A DNA stretch of 64,000 nt from Sinonovacula constricta. Lineage: Eukaryota > Mollusca > Bivalvia > Cardiida > Solecurtidae. The translations under genes were made by a program, and so were the position numbers. Numbering within the stretch: the first letter of the stretch is position 1; each line of letters starts with the position of its first letter. The notes under the pieces were generated by a model. It saw only the letters and a program-made list of their open reading frames with translations, was not told the origin of the DNA and ran no database searches. Below are positions 1-12,793 of this stretch, in pieces. Where the stretch lies: contig CM017556.1 in NCBI GenBank assembly GCA_007844125.1, positions 23,877,277 through 23,941,276 on the forward strand, given 5' to 3'.

Positions 1-1
1 C

Positions 2-412
2 ACCAACCACTATAAACAGAAAGCGGAAGCGAGATTTTCTGATTACAAGACAACACACAACTACGAATTCGGTGAAAGAAATACTAGGATTAAAATACAT
101 CACCCGTTTACTAAGTATGATAAATTATATACAAGACTTAGGATCGGCTCAAGCTACTTAGGTGCGGAAAATAAAGCTCGACCGAGAAACTGCCCTCACT
201 GCGCAGACACAGAAACCTTCGAACATGTATTATTCCAGTGTGGGCAGCACGCAACTGAGCGTACTGAACTAGAGTACCAGCTGAGTATTAAATTAGGGTT
301 AACTATCATAAATAGAAAGGTACTACTGTTTCCGCCTGCCGATAAAGCAGAACCAATTAAAACGGCTTTATTCGAATATTTAGAAAAAATCAATTATACT
401 AACAACATGTAA
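2..412 (+). pseudogene. C-terminal end of a non-LTR retrotransposon ORF2 (partial)
   Basis: An open frame without a start codon enters from the left edge and runs 136 codons to TAA at 410-412. It contains a typical retrotransposon C-terminal zinc-knuckle region: LYTRLRIGSSYLG, then CPHCADTETFEHVLFQC, which is a C-x2-C-x8-H-x4-C arrangement. That pattern is known from the region downstream of reverse transcriptase in many LINEs. The reading frame is intact to its stop, so the copy may be fairly young. The reverse transcriptase itself lies outside the window. The family assignment (zf-RVT-like) is confident; the clade is not. Confidence 0.75.
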
Positions 413-440
413 AATCATGCGTTCAATGTGGTACGAGCAC

Positions 441-705
441 ACCAACCAATCAGAATTAAGCGAAACAAACAAACATTAAGTAGGTCAATCCGCTCGAAAG
501 CCCAGTATGGTCAAATGTTAGATAAGACAAACCAGCCAATCAGAATCAAGCGAAACAAAAGAACACAAAGTAGGTCAATCCGCTCAAATGCCCAGTATGG
601 CCAAAATATAGTTACGACTCACCAGCCAATCAGAAGCAAGCGAAATAGATGAACATTAAGTAGGTCAATCCGCTCGAATGCCCAGTATGGCCAAAATATA
701 GAGAA
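441..705 (+). repeat. 90-bp tandem repeat, three copies
   Basis: Three copies start at 441, 531 and 621, exactly 90 bp apart. Each has a core CCAATCAGAA, then AAGCGAAA, then TAGGTCAATCCGCTC, then GCCCAGTATGG. They begin about 30 bp after the LINE stop codon, so they are probably the repeated 3' UTR of that retrotransposon. Because 90 is a multiple of 3 a short frame stays open across them, but nothing suggests a protein. Confidence 0.85.
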
Positions 706-766
706 AATAAAACACACACAATTAAACAAGACACATTAAGGGGAATATAAAATACTAGCAATTAGA

Positions 767-1080
767 TGGAAGGTTGCTGAATAAACGGTGGACTCTTGAA
801 GACCCCGTAAAAACAAAGGCACCTTAACACCACCATCTATAAAAGTCACATAGAAAGAACCACAGAAACAGCTTACAACATCAAGCCGATATTAAAGTAT
901 ACTGGATTGCCAAATAAACGGGTGCCCCCTAAGGGCCCCGTAAAAACAACGGCAATTCGGGCTCATTATTACGACACCCACATAGGATTCAATATACTCC
1001 ATACATATTGACTCTAAGTAGAACCAGGGTATGCTGAATAAACGGAAGCCCAATAGGGGGTCCGTATAAACAAAGGCTGC
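767..1080 (+). repeat. Degenerate motif repeated three times at ~125-bp spacing
   Basis: A motif reading (G/A)AATAAACGG, about 20 variable bases, then CCGTA(A/T)AAACAA(A/C)GGC occurs near 778, 912 and 1,033. The intervals are about 134 and 121 bp. The copies are diverged. They follow the 90-bp repeats and may be further 3' UTR of the same retroelement. A poly-A-rich stretch (1,192-1,226) follows and could mark its 3' end. Confidence 0.55.
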
Positions 1081-2257
1081 CCATGTAAGGTTCACCAAGC
1101 ATAACAACATATCTTCGTGTAATATATATTACTATGTTATAACATGCATGGCTCCCCCATCTAACAAATGTTTTTGCACTAGTAGGACAGTGGAAAAAAA
1201 AAAAATATATATAAAAAAAAAAAAACCCTTCCACTACTGTATATAGTAGAGAAATGCGTAGTGTAGAGTAAGTAGAATAAGTAGTTAAAAGAATGCTTGG
1301 ATGTATGAGACCCTGAGAGCGTGAATCGAGTGTGTGGTAGAATAAGGGAAAACCATAAGATAATGGCCGCTGAATATACTGTATACCTGTATAAATAGTA
1401 ATAGAATTAAGTAGTAGACAAAGGCGAGCATTATCTTATACCACCAGCCGGGGACTTCTTTCTTGGCATATACATTTCATATGTAAGACAAGAAAGATGG
1501 TTTAGTGGGCGGTCGGGCCCCGGGCGTCCAGACATCAAAACAAAAACAAACACTAGGGTCTAAACCAGCTACCACAACTAATCTTTAAATACCAAAGCGT
1601 ATTAGCTACACAGGTCCCTAAAAAGGTGCACCTCTTCCCCACTATTTCACAATTTCGTTAGGGGAAGAGGTAAGCCGAAAACAGGGAACCTTCTCATGGT
1701 AAAAAAATAAAATAAACAAATACCAAGTAGAACCTAGTGTCAGGGGAAAGAGCCAGGAATTAGGGAGTGGAATTCACTCAAAATATGCTCAATCCCCTTT
1801 AAGACCAAAAAATTACCAAAAATATACCATCTTTCCAGTAAATGGGTACATAAACTAGGTACCTAATTAGGGCCCACTTTAGGCGATATTTTTCGGAATA
1901 TACACATTTAAGCCATGCATGGGCAACATGGCGGGGTCATGAAAAAGCCCTCAACAGGGCGAGTAGACCCTTATTAAACTAGTTCCAACAACAACAACGA
2001 TTAATTCTCCCAAATTGTCAAACATAGCGTATCTCTCATATTGTCACTCCGACCTTACCTACACATCGCCCGAATACCTTACATTTTTTTTTAATGAGTC
2101 TCGGTATGTTACTTAACGACTGTCATTGTCTTCATCGATATATGCAGTTTTGACGATAAAGCGGAGCTTCGCTGTATAAACTGTGCGGCCCATATATTTT
2201 TTCTTCAAATTTTGCGGTCATTTTGGGGTGCAGCCATTACATTGAATTAGGATTCAA

Positions 2258-5195
2258 AGGTATATCTATCTTAGCTTACGAATGTATTTCTATCTTATCT
2301 AACCCAGGTATATCTATCTTACCTAACCAAGGTGTACCTATCTTACCTAACCAAGGTGTACCTATCTTACCTAACCAAGGTATATCTATCTTACCTAACC
2401 AAAGTGTATCTATCTTACCTAACTTAGGTATATCTATCTTATCTAACCAAGGTATATCTATCTTATCTTACCTAACTTAGGTATATCTATCTTATCTAAC
2501 CAAGGTATATCTATCTTATCTTACCAAACATATATCTATCTTACCTAACCAAGGTATATCTATCTTACCTTACCAAGGTATATCTATCTTATGTAACCAA
2601 GGTGTACCTATCTTACCTAACCAAGGTATATCTATCTTACCTTACCAAGGTGTACCTATCTTATGTAACCAAGGTGTACCTATGTTACCTAACCAAGGTG
2701 TACCTATCTTACCTAACCAAGGTGTACCTATCTTACCTTACCAAGGTGTACCTATCTTATGTAACCAAGGTGTACCTATCTTACCTAACCAAGGTATATC
2801 TATCTTACCTAACCAAGGTGTACCTATCTTACCTAACCAAAGTGTACCTATCTTATGTAACCAAGGTGTACCTATCTTATGTAACCAAGCTGTACCTATC
2901 TTACCTAACCAAGGTGTACCTATCTTACCTAACCTAGGTTTATCTATCTTACCTAACCAAAGTTTATCTATCTTACCTAACCAAGGTATATCTATCTTAC
3001 CTAACCAAGGTATATCTATCTTATTTAACCAAGGTATATCTATCTTACCTAACCAAAGTTTATCTATCTTACCTTACCAAGGTATATCTATCTTACCTAA
3101 CCAAAGTTTATCTATCCTACCTAACCTAGGTGTACCTATCTTACCTTACCAAGGTATATCTATCTTATGTAACCAAGGTATATCTATCTTACCTAACCAA
3201 GGTGTACCTATCTTACCTAACCAAGGTGTACCTATCTTACCTTACCAAGGTATATCTATCTTACCTAACCAAGGTGTACCTATCTTACCTAACCAAGGTA
3301 TATCTATCTTACCTAACCAAGGTGTACCTATCTTACTAAACCAAGGTATATCTATCTTACCTTACCAAGGTATATCTATCTTATGTAACCAAGGTGTACC
3401 TATCTTACCTAACCAAGGTGTACCTATCTTACCTAACCAAGGTATATCTATCTTACCTAACCAAGGTGTACCTATCTTACCTTACCAAGGTATATCTATC
3501 TTACCTAACCAAGGTGTACCTATCTTACCTTACCAAGGTGTACCTATCTTACCTTACCAAGGTATATCTATCTTACCTTACCAAGGTATATCTATCTTAC
3601 CTAACCAAGGTGTACCTATCTTACCTAACCAAGGTGTACCTATCTTACCTAACCAAGGTGTACCTATCTTACCTAACCAAAGTGTACCTATCTTATGTAA
3701 CCAAGGTGTACCTATCTTATGTAACCAAGGTGTACCTATCTTACCTAACCAAGGTGTACCTATCTTACCTAACCTAGGTATATCTATCTTACCTAACCAA
3801 AGTTTATCTATCTTACCTAACCAAGGTATATCTATCTTACCTAACCAAGGTATATCTATCTTATTTAACCAAGGTATATCTATCTTACCTAACCAAAGTT
3901 TATCTATCTTACCTTACCAAGGTATATCTATCTTACCTAACCAAAGTTTATCTATCCTACCTAACCTAGGTGTACCTATCTTACCTTACCAAGGTATATC
4001 TATCTTATGTAACCAAGGTATATCTATCTTACCTAACCAAGGTGTACCTATCTTACCTAACCAAGGTGTACCTATCTTACCTTACCAAGGTATATCTATC
4101 TTACCTAACCAAGGTGTACCTATCTTACCTAACCAAGGTATATCTATCTTACCTAACCAAGGTGTACCTATCTTACTAAACCAATGTATATCTATCTTAC
4201 CTTACCAAGGTATATCTATCTTACCTAACCAAGGTGTACCTATCTTACCTTACCAAGGTGTACCTATCTTACCTTACCAAGGTGTACCTATCTTACCTTA
4301 CCAAGGTATACCTATCTTACCTTACCAAGGTATATCTATCTTATGTAACCAAGGTGTACCTATCTTACCTAACCAAGGTGTACCTATCTTACCTAACCAA
4401 GGTATATCTATCTTACCTAACCAAGGTGTACCTATCTTACCTAACCAAGGTATATCTATCTTACCTAACCAAGGTGTACCTATCTTACCTTACCAAGGTA
4501 TATCTATCTTACCTAACCAAGGTGTACCTATCTTACCTTACCAAGGTGTACCTATCTTACCTTACCAAGGTGTACATATCTTACCTTACCAAGGTATATC
4601 TATCTTACCTTACCAAGGTATATCTATCTTACCTAACCAAGGTGTACCTATCTTACCTAACCAAGGTGTACCTATCTTACCTTACCAAGGTATTCCTATC
4701 TTACCTTACCAAGGTATATCTATCTTACCTTACCAAGGTATATCTATCTTATGTAACCAAGGTGTACCTATCTTACCTAACCAAGGTGTACCTATCTTAC
4801 CTAACCAAGGTATATCTATCTTACCTTACCAAGGTATATCTATCTTACCTTACCAAGGTATATCTATCTTACCTTACCAAGGTATATCTATCTTATGTAA
4901 CCAAGATGTACCTATCTTACCTAACCAAGGTGTACCTATCTTACCTAACCAAGGTATATCTATCTTACCTAACCAAGGTGTACCTATTTTACCTAACCTA
5001 GGTATATCTATCTTACCCAACCAAGGTATATCTATCTTACCTAACCAAGGTATATCTATCTTACCTAACCAAGGTTTATCTATCTTAATCTATCTTACCT
5101 AACCAAGGTTTATCTATCTTACCTAACCAATGTGTCTATCTTATCTAAGCAAGGTATATCTATCTTACCTAATCAAGGTACCAGTATATCTTTCT
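2258..5195 (+). repeat. 24-bp minisatellite, ~120 units
   Basis: About 2.9 kb of a 24-bp unit made of GGTATATC (or GGTGTACC), TATCTTACC and TAACCAA (or TTACCAA). Variant positions are limited: GTGTACC against ATATC, TAACC against TTACC, and ATGTAACC. A higher-order structure is visible: about 2,820-3,360 recurs at +840 bp (35 units) almost identically at 3,660-4,200, including rare variants such as TTATTTAACC and TTACTAAACC. Since 24 is divisible by 3, two + frames stay open for hundreds of codons (one of 806 codons). I read this as a property of the repeat, not a gene. Confidence 0.95.
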
Positions 5196-5199
5196 TACT

Positions 5200-8100
5200 T
5201 TGACACATTATTTCAGTTTTTCCCCTGCGTAGATCTGTATGCAGCACAAAATGAAATAATACATAACACTTACGAGTAAACTGTCCATGGAAACGTTCCA
5301 GAAATGAGAAAACTCTCCCAGGCAACACTCTGGATGCAGACATAGCTGTCTGAAATTAGAGAAAACAAGGCTTTGGGGTATAAAAGTGCATTTTCAGAGG
5401 CTATGAAATTCATTCCTTTACAAGTTTCAGTTAAGATTAATTTCTATGTAGATACGGACTGGAAAGGCCCAGTTAAGAGGATGACCCTGGAATACTAACA
5501 GTCAATGGCCCAGTTATCTAACTTGTGGAACCTATTTGTTAAGTCTTTTTTTTAATAGGATTTATTGTGTAGTGTATGATTATCAGTTTTTAATTCAGCA
5601 TTTGCTTCAGTATGCCTTTCTACCCATAACATGACTGAGGAAAGACACTTTTTTCCCTAATAATTAAGCACTAAACATTTGCCATCTTATTTATTGTGCT
5701 ACTTGTGATTACCAAACTGCAGCTTTTGCATGTTAGGTAAACTATGATGTGAGATTCGCTGTGTAAGAATCGTTATACTTGTTTTAATGATGATGACAAA
5801 AATTACATTTTCTTGACATTTATCCTAATACAAACTTTTGACTTGATATTGTCAGTTCTGTAATGACAATGTGCGTTATAAACTGGCAAAAAGTAAGCAA
5901 TAATAACCTGGGTTGCTATATCAAAATCGGGCCTTCCTTACCAAGCCATTCTGGTAAATGAATCATGAACCAAAGTCACAAGCAAAAGCAGTTTTACAAT
6001 ATGTTCCTTGTATGAACCTAAAAAAAAGAGTTCCCAGTAGTATTAAAGGTGGTGTCCAACAATTTGCCTTTATCTAATCTATGCAAAAAAGTTTTTTCAA
6101 CAGAATCTCAATTTCAGAGCAGTAAAACTTATTTATCAACACTTAAATGTGTATTCTTTTTAAATCTATGAATAAGAACGATTGGGATTCCTGCTCAAAA
6201 TAGACAATGACGACACAGCGGATGACGCTGATGAGCTAAAACATAAGTGGCCACATGTTTTCTAAGTTTAAAAATAGCTTTCTACGTTTAAAAATAGCTA
6301 AATGTACAGCATGGCTCAGATAGGAAATACATCTTTGAAATGATGATTGTGGCTTTATGTTTTGCTTTTCAGACCAGTGCAGGATATCAATAAACAGCAT
6401 TTCAAAAGATCTGTTCAAGTAACAATGGTTTATTATGATGTGTAATGAAAATATTTTTGTCAGGCAAATCAGGATTTATTTACAAAACAATAACAAACAA
6501 ACACACTTTTTAACATAGTACACAAACATATAACTAATTCTGCAATACATGAAATATATTAATGATTAAAACAGCATGATTTGTGAAAACTATCTTTATA
6601 GTATTAAAATGTAGTAGGTTTATTTTGAACAAAAAGAATACTAAAGAACAACAAGAGAGGAAAAATACAGGTTCATAAGATAACCATAGCAACAAATACT
6701 GTATGATTTAAATGCTAATAGTATTATGAATATTCAACTTCATCTGTATCAAAAAAGAAGGAATATTGCAGCATAAATTACAGCTTAAATCGGTATGGGA
6801 TCTGTTGACCCTGTCAAATAATGTGATGTTTTGTCCACTAGTTAAAAAATGTGGGCTGTTTTGTCCACGGCCTCAAAAATGGCATGGGATATTTTGTTCT
6901 ATATTATAGAATATGTGTGTGATGTGAACCTTGTCAGAGTCTTACTTATTGGTACATGCATGTTAAGAACATACCACTCATTGTCAAGAACTCAATAGCA
7001 GTTTAAGAGAAACTATGTAACGTGAGCATTAAGATATATATTTAAACGTTCTGTCAAGTTAAAACCTTACTCAATATCTGCTTCTTTTTAACCATTCATA
7101 GGTTCTATATATTTAGTTTAAAATGTGTATGTAACACCTTGTCTTAGCTTGAAAAAGTGCATGTAAATCAAAGTAGGTCACTTTCAGCATTGCATAACAT
7201 TATGCATTTACTACGATTTAGAAAACAAACTACTTAAAAATAGTCAGGAGAATTCGATGAACAATATCGCTAGTCTGTTGTTGCATTTAACAGAAGGCAA
7301 AATGTTTTATCATTTGGTATTCGAAAGAACTAACACTCAGCACCATTACAGTGTTGTTTGTTGAATAATAGTGTAAAGGTACTCAGAAGTCAGATGAGAT
7401 CGTGCAAATACGCATTTTATTTTCGTCTGTCTGTTTTTGGTTTCACTCCAAAAACAATTAGCACAAGTATATGATTTCAGATATGCTTATCTTAGACGTC
7501 TGTACAACCTGTAAAAGTTTAGAGATTTGTGTTGTATTTGTAATTAGTTACTTATCTATTTCTTACCATAAACACTGCCTGAACTAAATTTAGCAAGTAG
7601 GTCAACCGGATGCGTGTTTACGTTAGACATTCGGAACACCACGGTCATTTCTCTCGGCAATAGTAAAGGTGTCACGACTGGCCTACGGAATCTTGTTCGG
7701 ACCACATTAAACATGATACAAAATTTTTGTTTATTTTGTGTCGTACATTGTTTATAAATACAGTTTGTAAGTCCTTATACAAGAAAAGGTGTTGATGCGA
7801 AGCATCAACGGCGACGCAAACAACTGTAAATGTAAACATATTAAAGCAATATAAAGTATACTCGAACTCTGTATTTTCGACGCATCTCTATTACCGACGT
7901 ATTTCGAATATTTCAACATGCAAATCAACACATAATGGCATTGACATAGATTTCTAAAAAAAATAGTTGATTTTATGGTAAATTTTTGGTTTAGAGGTAA
8001 GTTGTCTTTTACAAAGTCAAAGTTTATAAGTTGATATTGTAATGCATACGCATCACTGTGACAGATAAGTCAAACAAGTACAACGATAATACAGAGGTCC

Positions 8101-8880
8101 ATGCTATCAAAGACATATTTGAAAAAAGCTATGGATATTATAAGAAAGTTTTTGTTAACTATAAATCTCCAGAAAAAAAATATGTATAATGATAATTCCT
8201 GTGATCATAGAATTGTTTAAAACAACATAAAATGCAAAACCCGACAGCATTTAAGATAAGAAGAGAAGTTTCCAACATTTTTTTACAATTAACTACAAAA
8301 CTAAAGCGTACATGCAGAAACATGTGCAGCAGCCTCACATTACACAAATCATTATTCAAGGGTTTTTTTTTTGTGTTGTTGGTTTTGTTGTTGTTGTTGT
8401 TGTTGTTGTGTTGGACCATAGTATGATGTTTTTTTTCTTCCTCGGTATCTTAATTTTTATTTTCAAAAATGTTTGTATGAAAGCATTTTTGTATTTGGAT
8501 TATTTATACACAGAACACTGTTTATTATTTCCTAAACTTAACCTACTTTACACATTTATAGTGAAATAGATGAAGAAAACCCGAGAGAAAAAGAAAAAAA
8601 GAACGATCTGGTATGTCCTTAATCCCGATGGAGCTAATGTTGTCAGAAAGCAATGTCATGAAGTAACTTGTATGTGACGTTATTATGTGCTAGTGGGGTT
8701 TATAATTACACCACATTGAACTGACGTTAAGAATACAACTTAACAAAAAATTGCTGTCAAGTTTAAAATATGATAATTAGATATAGTGTCAGTTGGCTAT
8801 CTATAAGTAGTTTGTGATCGTTGTAGATAGATCTCTGCAAAAACAACTCAAATGGCTAAATAAATATCAACGTGTTTCTC
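5200..8880. other. AT-rich intergenic stretch, no gene recognised
   Basis: Both strands carry only short open frames without family resemblance. I see no splice-compatible series of coding segments. Small items inside are a GTT microsatellite near 8,386-8,408 and a short perfect hairpin near 7,790-7,810 (GTTGATGC, GAA, GCATCAAC). It could hold regulatory DNA or untranslated exons, which I cannot recognise. Confidence 0.5.
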
Positions 8881-8887
8881 TCTGTCT

Positions 8888-8888
<1 letters not shown>

Positions 8889-8962
<74 letters not shown>
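8889..8962. repeat. C-run plus (TC)n microsatellite
   Basis: A run of nine C is followed by about 32 uninterrupted TC dinucleotides. Confidence 0.95.
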
Positions 8963-8964
<2 letters not shown>

Positions 8965-9424
8965 AATTGTTTCTTTTATATTTACTATTTTATATATTTA
9001 TTAAAGATGTGGGAGCGGGTATTATTTTTTGCATATTCATTGGAGTGACAGTCACTGCACCACTGCAGTTTTGCTGATGTTAGTGTTAACTAACTGACTG
9101 GTCCAGACGGTAAAATGCATATCCAAGCTGCGGTCTTGCTGAGGATTTGTATAGATTCTCTCTACTTTTGCATGTACAAAATCAATAATAGTAATCCTCG
9201 TTATTATAGCATCAAGATGCTAATTAGGTTTAATAAATAATGTGGTGCATGCAATGCATAAGGATTTTCCTGTTTCCTGGTTCAGAATGTTGAACTCATG
9301 TATAACTTTAAGCGTTCTTTTACGTTTATTTCCACGCTGCGATTGCCAGTGACGACATGGTAGACGTTTGAGGGGAACATTGATTTCACCAGTCTTAAGG
9401 TAGAGCAAATGTTATGGTGCATCT

Positions 9425-9550
9425 CTAATTAAAGAGTATCAAAATTAGTGTTAAAATGCTTCCAAACTGAGGGACTGAGGTTTCGAATCCCGTATGGGCA
9501 CACATGTTCAACTTTCTGTCTTCCTACTCCTTTATTTTGACACTTATTAA
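9425..9550 (+). mobile_element. tRNA-like SINE fragment, family D
   Basis: The segment AAAGAGTATCAAAA...GTTAAAATGCTTC...GTTTCGAATCCCG contains a B-box-like element (GTTTCGAATCC). It is followed by ACATGTTCAACTTT...CCTACT...TTTTGACA. The same series appears in reverse orientation at 18,215-18,370, so this is an interspersed family and not a functional tRNA gene: there is no paired acceptor stem. Confidence 0.6.
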
Positions 9551-10866
9551 TGCATCAACCTACCAGATTAAGAAAGAAACATGTAGAGTCTATGGTTTTT
9601 AAAATTTATTTTGTAAATGAATTTTATTTGTATTATTTGTTCTAAATTGGATAACTCGTTACCTAGTAAAGTCAAAGTCTGAAAACGCAAAATCATGTAG
9701 TTGAGTTATTTTATAGTTTGCAGCGTCCACCAAATACCGTATAAAACATTTTGGGCAACTCTGAAATAAATCGTTTGGATATCAAGAGCTCGGTGACTTT
9801 TTGATGTAGAACAGTAAGCAGATGGGCAAAACCAGTCTTAAACGCGTTGGGTTTGTAAACAATATATCTCATATTTGGGATAGTTTGAGTCAAACTAATC
9901 AAGTAACCTGTTTGGTTGGTTTGTCAACTGCTAAAATTTCTTTTCCAATGATAATCAATAGTAATAAAGAGGAGTTAATATCATATTTGGAGTTTTCTTA
10001 TTTCTAAAGAAGAGACACCTTAAATATCAATTTTAGAAGTCAAAATGTCCTAAAATTAAAAAATGAATTCAAAATTTTCTTACAATTTGGCATTCACGTC
10101 AACATTTAAGTAAACAACACATCAACTGTGCAGATTTTCAATTTCTGTGTATTTTCTATTACACATGCTTAAGCTTAAAATAGCACAGAGCTTCCATTTT
10201 TCACAATCGCAACATTTATTTTTCTAATGTTGTCCTTGACAGAATTTAAGATAAGATTCAGTTAACAAGAGCAAAACGTTTAATTAGCTTTCTTTTTACA
10301 ATATACTAGGTTACTAACCAAATATATCGTATATCTATTTATCGAAAAAATACGAAACTCGTATGCCTTAAAGTTAAAGTTATGTAGTACAATCGTCAAC
10401 GATATTCAACTCATTTACGACCGTGTCAGTTTTAAAGCGGCTTGGCCAAATTTTATTGTTTTTGTTTTGTGTTGTTAAAAGATAATAGTCAACCTCAAAC
10501 TGTGCGTTGAATGTCACACCTTGTACATGGCGGCTGTACATATTTAATAGAGAAGTTCCAATTTCTTCATTTAAATTGTTTTCTCGAACATAGAATGGGC
10601 CAAAGTTATTGCCGGTTGAAATGCAAAATCGATAGCAATCGACTAGGTCAAAAGTTGGTCAAATTTGCATGATCTTGTTAACCACAATGAAAGGTGCAAT
10701 ATAAAATTTTACATATCGTCACAAGACTATGTGTGGTCATGCCATTCTTTAAACAAAAATGCTGTCATGAAGTTGCGAGAACCAAAAGCGTTGCAACGCT
10801 TTTCGACTTTTCATAAGCCGTCTCAACCTAGTATATCTCAGAAATTCGCGTGCGGTAATATACGTC

Positions 10867-10867
<1 letters not shown>

Positions 10868-10938
<71 letters not shown>
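10868..10938. repeat. (TA)n microsatellite
   Basis: About 35 uninterrupted TA dinucleotides. Confidence 0.95.
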
Positions 10939-10940
<2 letters not shown>

Positions 10941-10962
10941 CTGTAAATACTGGATGTACATA

Positions 10963-11112
10963 ATATAGAGTAAGGGACCCTAACTTCGACCTAAGCAGTC
11001 AACAGACAAAATCTAATTAGTATTTTTTTAATCCTACATGTATGTGTTTTTACAACTCTTCTCTTTTACCTGGTTGGTGGGTTGGGTGGGTAGGTGGGGG
11101 GGGGGGGGGGTA
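10963..11112 (+). repeat. Interspersed repeat copy ending in a G-run
   Basis: About 150 bp beginning GGGACCCTAACTTCGACC and passing through AAGCAGTC(A)ACAGACAAAAT, then TGTGTTTTTACAACTCT and CTGGTTGG. It ends in a run of 15 G (11,096-11,110). A second copy with the same order, also ending in a G-run, lies at 28,241-28,399. Confidence 0.75.
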
Positions 11113-11999
11113 GGGGGTGATGCATCCCTCACATCTGGATCCCTGATGCTATATGAAAAATAGCAAGCCAGAGTTGGTAAGAATTTAAGAATTTTACCGA
11201 CGCCCTTTTTTCAGTGAGGTTATACTTACATATAACCTATTTAATGGCGTTTTTCTATTTTTGTGTGTTTTTGTTGTTGTTGTTGTTGTTTTGTAATCTG
11301 ATATTGATACTTACATCGAAAACAGTCAAAATGCAAAAGGAGCTAATTAAAAATGTTTCACCAAACAAAAGGTGGGGTCGGTTTTGATCAACTGCGACAG
11401 CCTCTTTATATTCTTTGCACAACTCTGATATTATAAGGAACAGCATATACATACTATAGTAGATAATCTATAAGCACTCATACAAAACATCCATTTGTTC
11501 TAGTGTTATACCGCTTATTCAATGTTACACATCGGCGGTACATGGGATACAATTCTATCTGAATATCTAATGTTTCAATGAATATGTTGCGACTGATAGT
11601 GTTGATTGTCTTCCACCCTGTGACGATTGTTTTGGGAATAACAACGAACATTATCAGGGATATAGGACAGATATACCTAGTGGAACGTACGCTCTCAAGT
11701 AGTCAGTGCGCGGAGTAATCGTGTTTAACATTGCCTGTTTCCAATGGAGATTTCGTAAAGCGGTTTAAAGGTAAGACTGTTGTATATGATATATAAGGAC
11801 CAATTATTATTTTTATAAACGTAACGCGTTCACTTAGACAAAATAGGAAAATAGCAAGAAGGGCATCCGGCGTTTTGACAGTATGAACAACTTGTAACAG
11901 TATTACAAACTTAGTTAAGGTATATGTGTTTCGGGGTGGGGTGGGTGGGTATTGGAAATACATGTACATTGCAGCAATCAATTATAATCATTATAGCGA

Positions 12000-12172
12000 C
12001 GTCCAGCTATTGGAGAAAAGACCCCAGACAAATGATTAGCTAAAACCACTGGCAGCTGAAATACCTTCTCACATTAAGACCTCCATCCCGAACTGGACTC
12101 GAACCCACGCGGTGAGAGGCTAAACAGTTACAAATCGGCGGCTCTACCACTACGCCACGGGTATATCCACGC
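12000..12172 (-). mobile_element. tRNA-derived SINE, family B
   Basis: On the - strand a tRNA-like head reads GGCGTAGTGGTAGAGCCGCC (A box) and then GGTTCGAGTCC (B box). A body ending in GGGGTCTTTTCTCC and AGCTGGACGTCGC follows. Related copies sit at 17,145-17,340 (+) and 36,733-36,945 (-), sharing the GGGGTCTTC...AGCTGGACG tail. Confidence 0.7.
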
Positions 12173-12793
12173 CTTTTATCTTTGGTATTTGGCGAGCTAT
12201 ATCATGGGTTGCTCTTATCCTAATATCTAGTTCACGACGGTCACTTGTAAATTACGATTTTTTTCTTCGCAAAAATGCCTGGTACCATTATTGTATGGAA
12301 GGGGATATCCGCCAATATTCAATTTTTAATTTGTAAATTGCAACACTGCATGTGCTTAAATTTGTTATTTGATTACGCAAACATGTTCGTTTTTACAAGA
12401 AGGCCTATCTAATTCACATTTCCCGCATACAAACTGGAAGTTTCAAACCTTAAGTCACAATTCCAAAGTCACACATTGTATGTTCGCTCAGAATTTACAA
12501 ATTACAAATCTCAAGTCACAATTCTCAAGTCACAAATTAATCATGTACAAGTTAAGACTTGACGACATCCAGACGCTAGGTGGCGATACTGCATAAATAT
12601 AGATGTCATTGAGTTAAACATAGAACGGAAATATAAATGCCTCTCTTCATAGGAGATCAAATAGAATTAGCCAAATTGAAAGCGTTAGCCTTAGCCTAAA
12701 TAAGTTATTAATTTATGTATTCAAATTCTGCAAATAATTTTAGTATACACGATTTCTGTTTTCTCCAAAATACATTTAGTTAAATTTAATATA

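Noticed and set aside
2682..5102. An 806-codon open frame with an eight-residue repeat (GVPILPNQ type)
   Set aside because: It lies wholly in the 24-bp minisatellite. A second + frame is open as well, there is no plausible start or flanking exon, and the variation follows DNA unit variants and not codon positions.
6236..6418. A 60-codon minus-strand frame
   Set aside because: Isolated, no recognisable motif, and a length expected by chance in this composition.
10665..10961. Tyr/Ile-repeat frames around (TA)n
   Set aside because: Microsatellite translation; no conserved flanking sequence.
12060..12172. Genuine tRNA genes at the A/B-box sequences (also 13,826, 16,390, 17,150, 18,277, 21,990, 29,360 and 31,640)
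   Set aside because: None gives a full cloverleaf with a paired acceptor stem, and most belong to families with SINE bodies repeated in the window.
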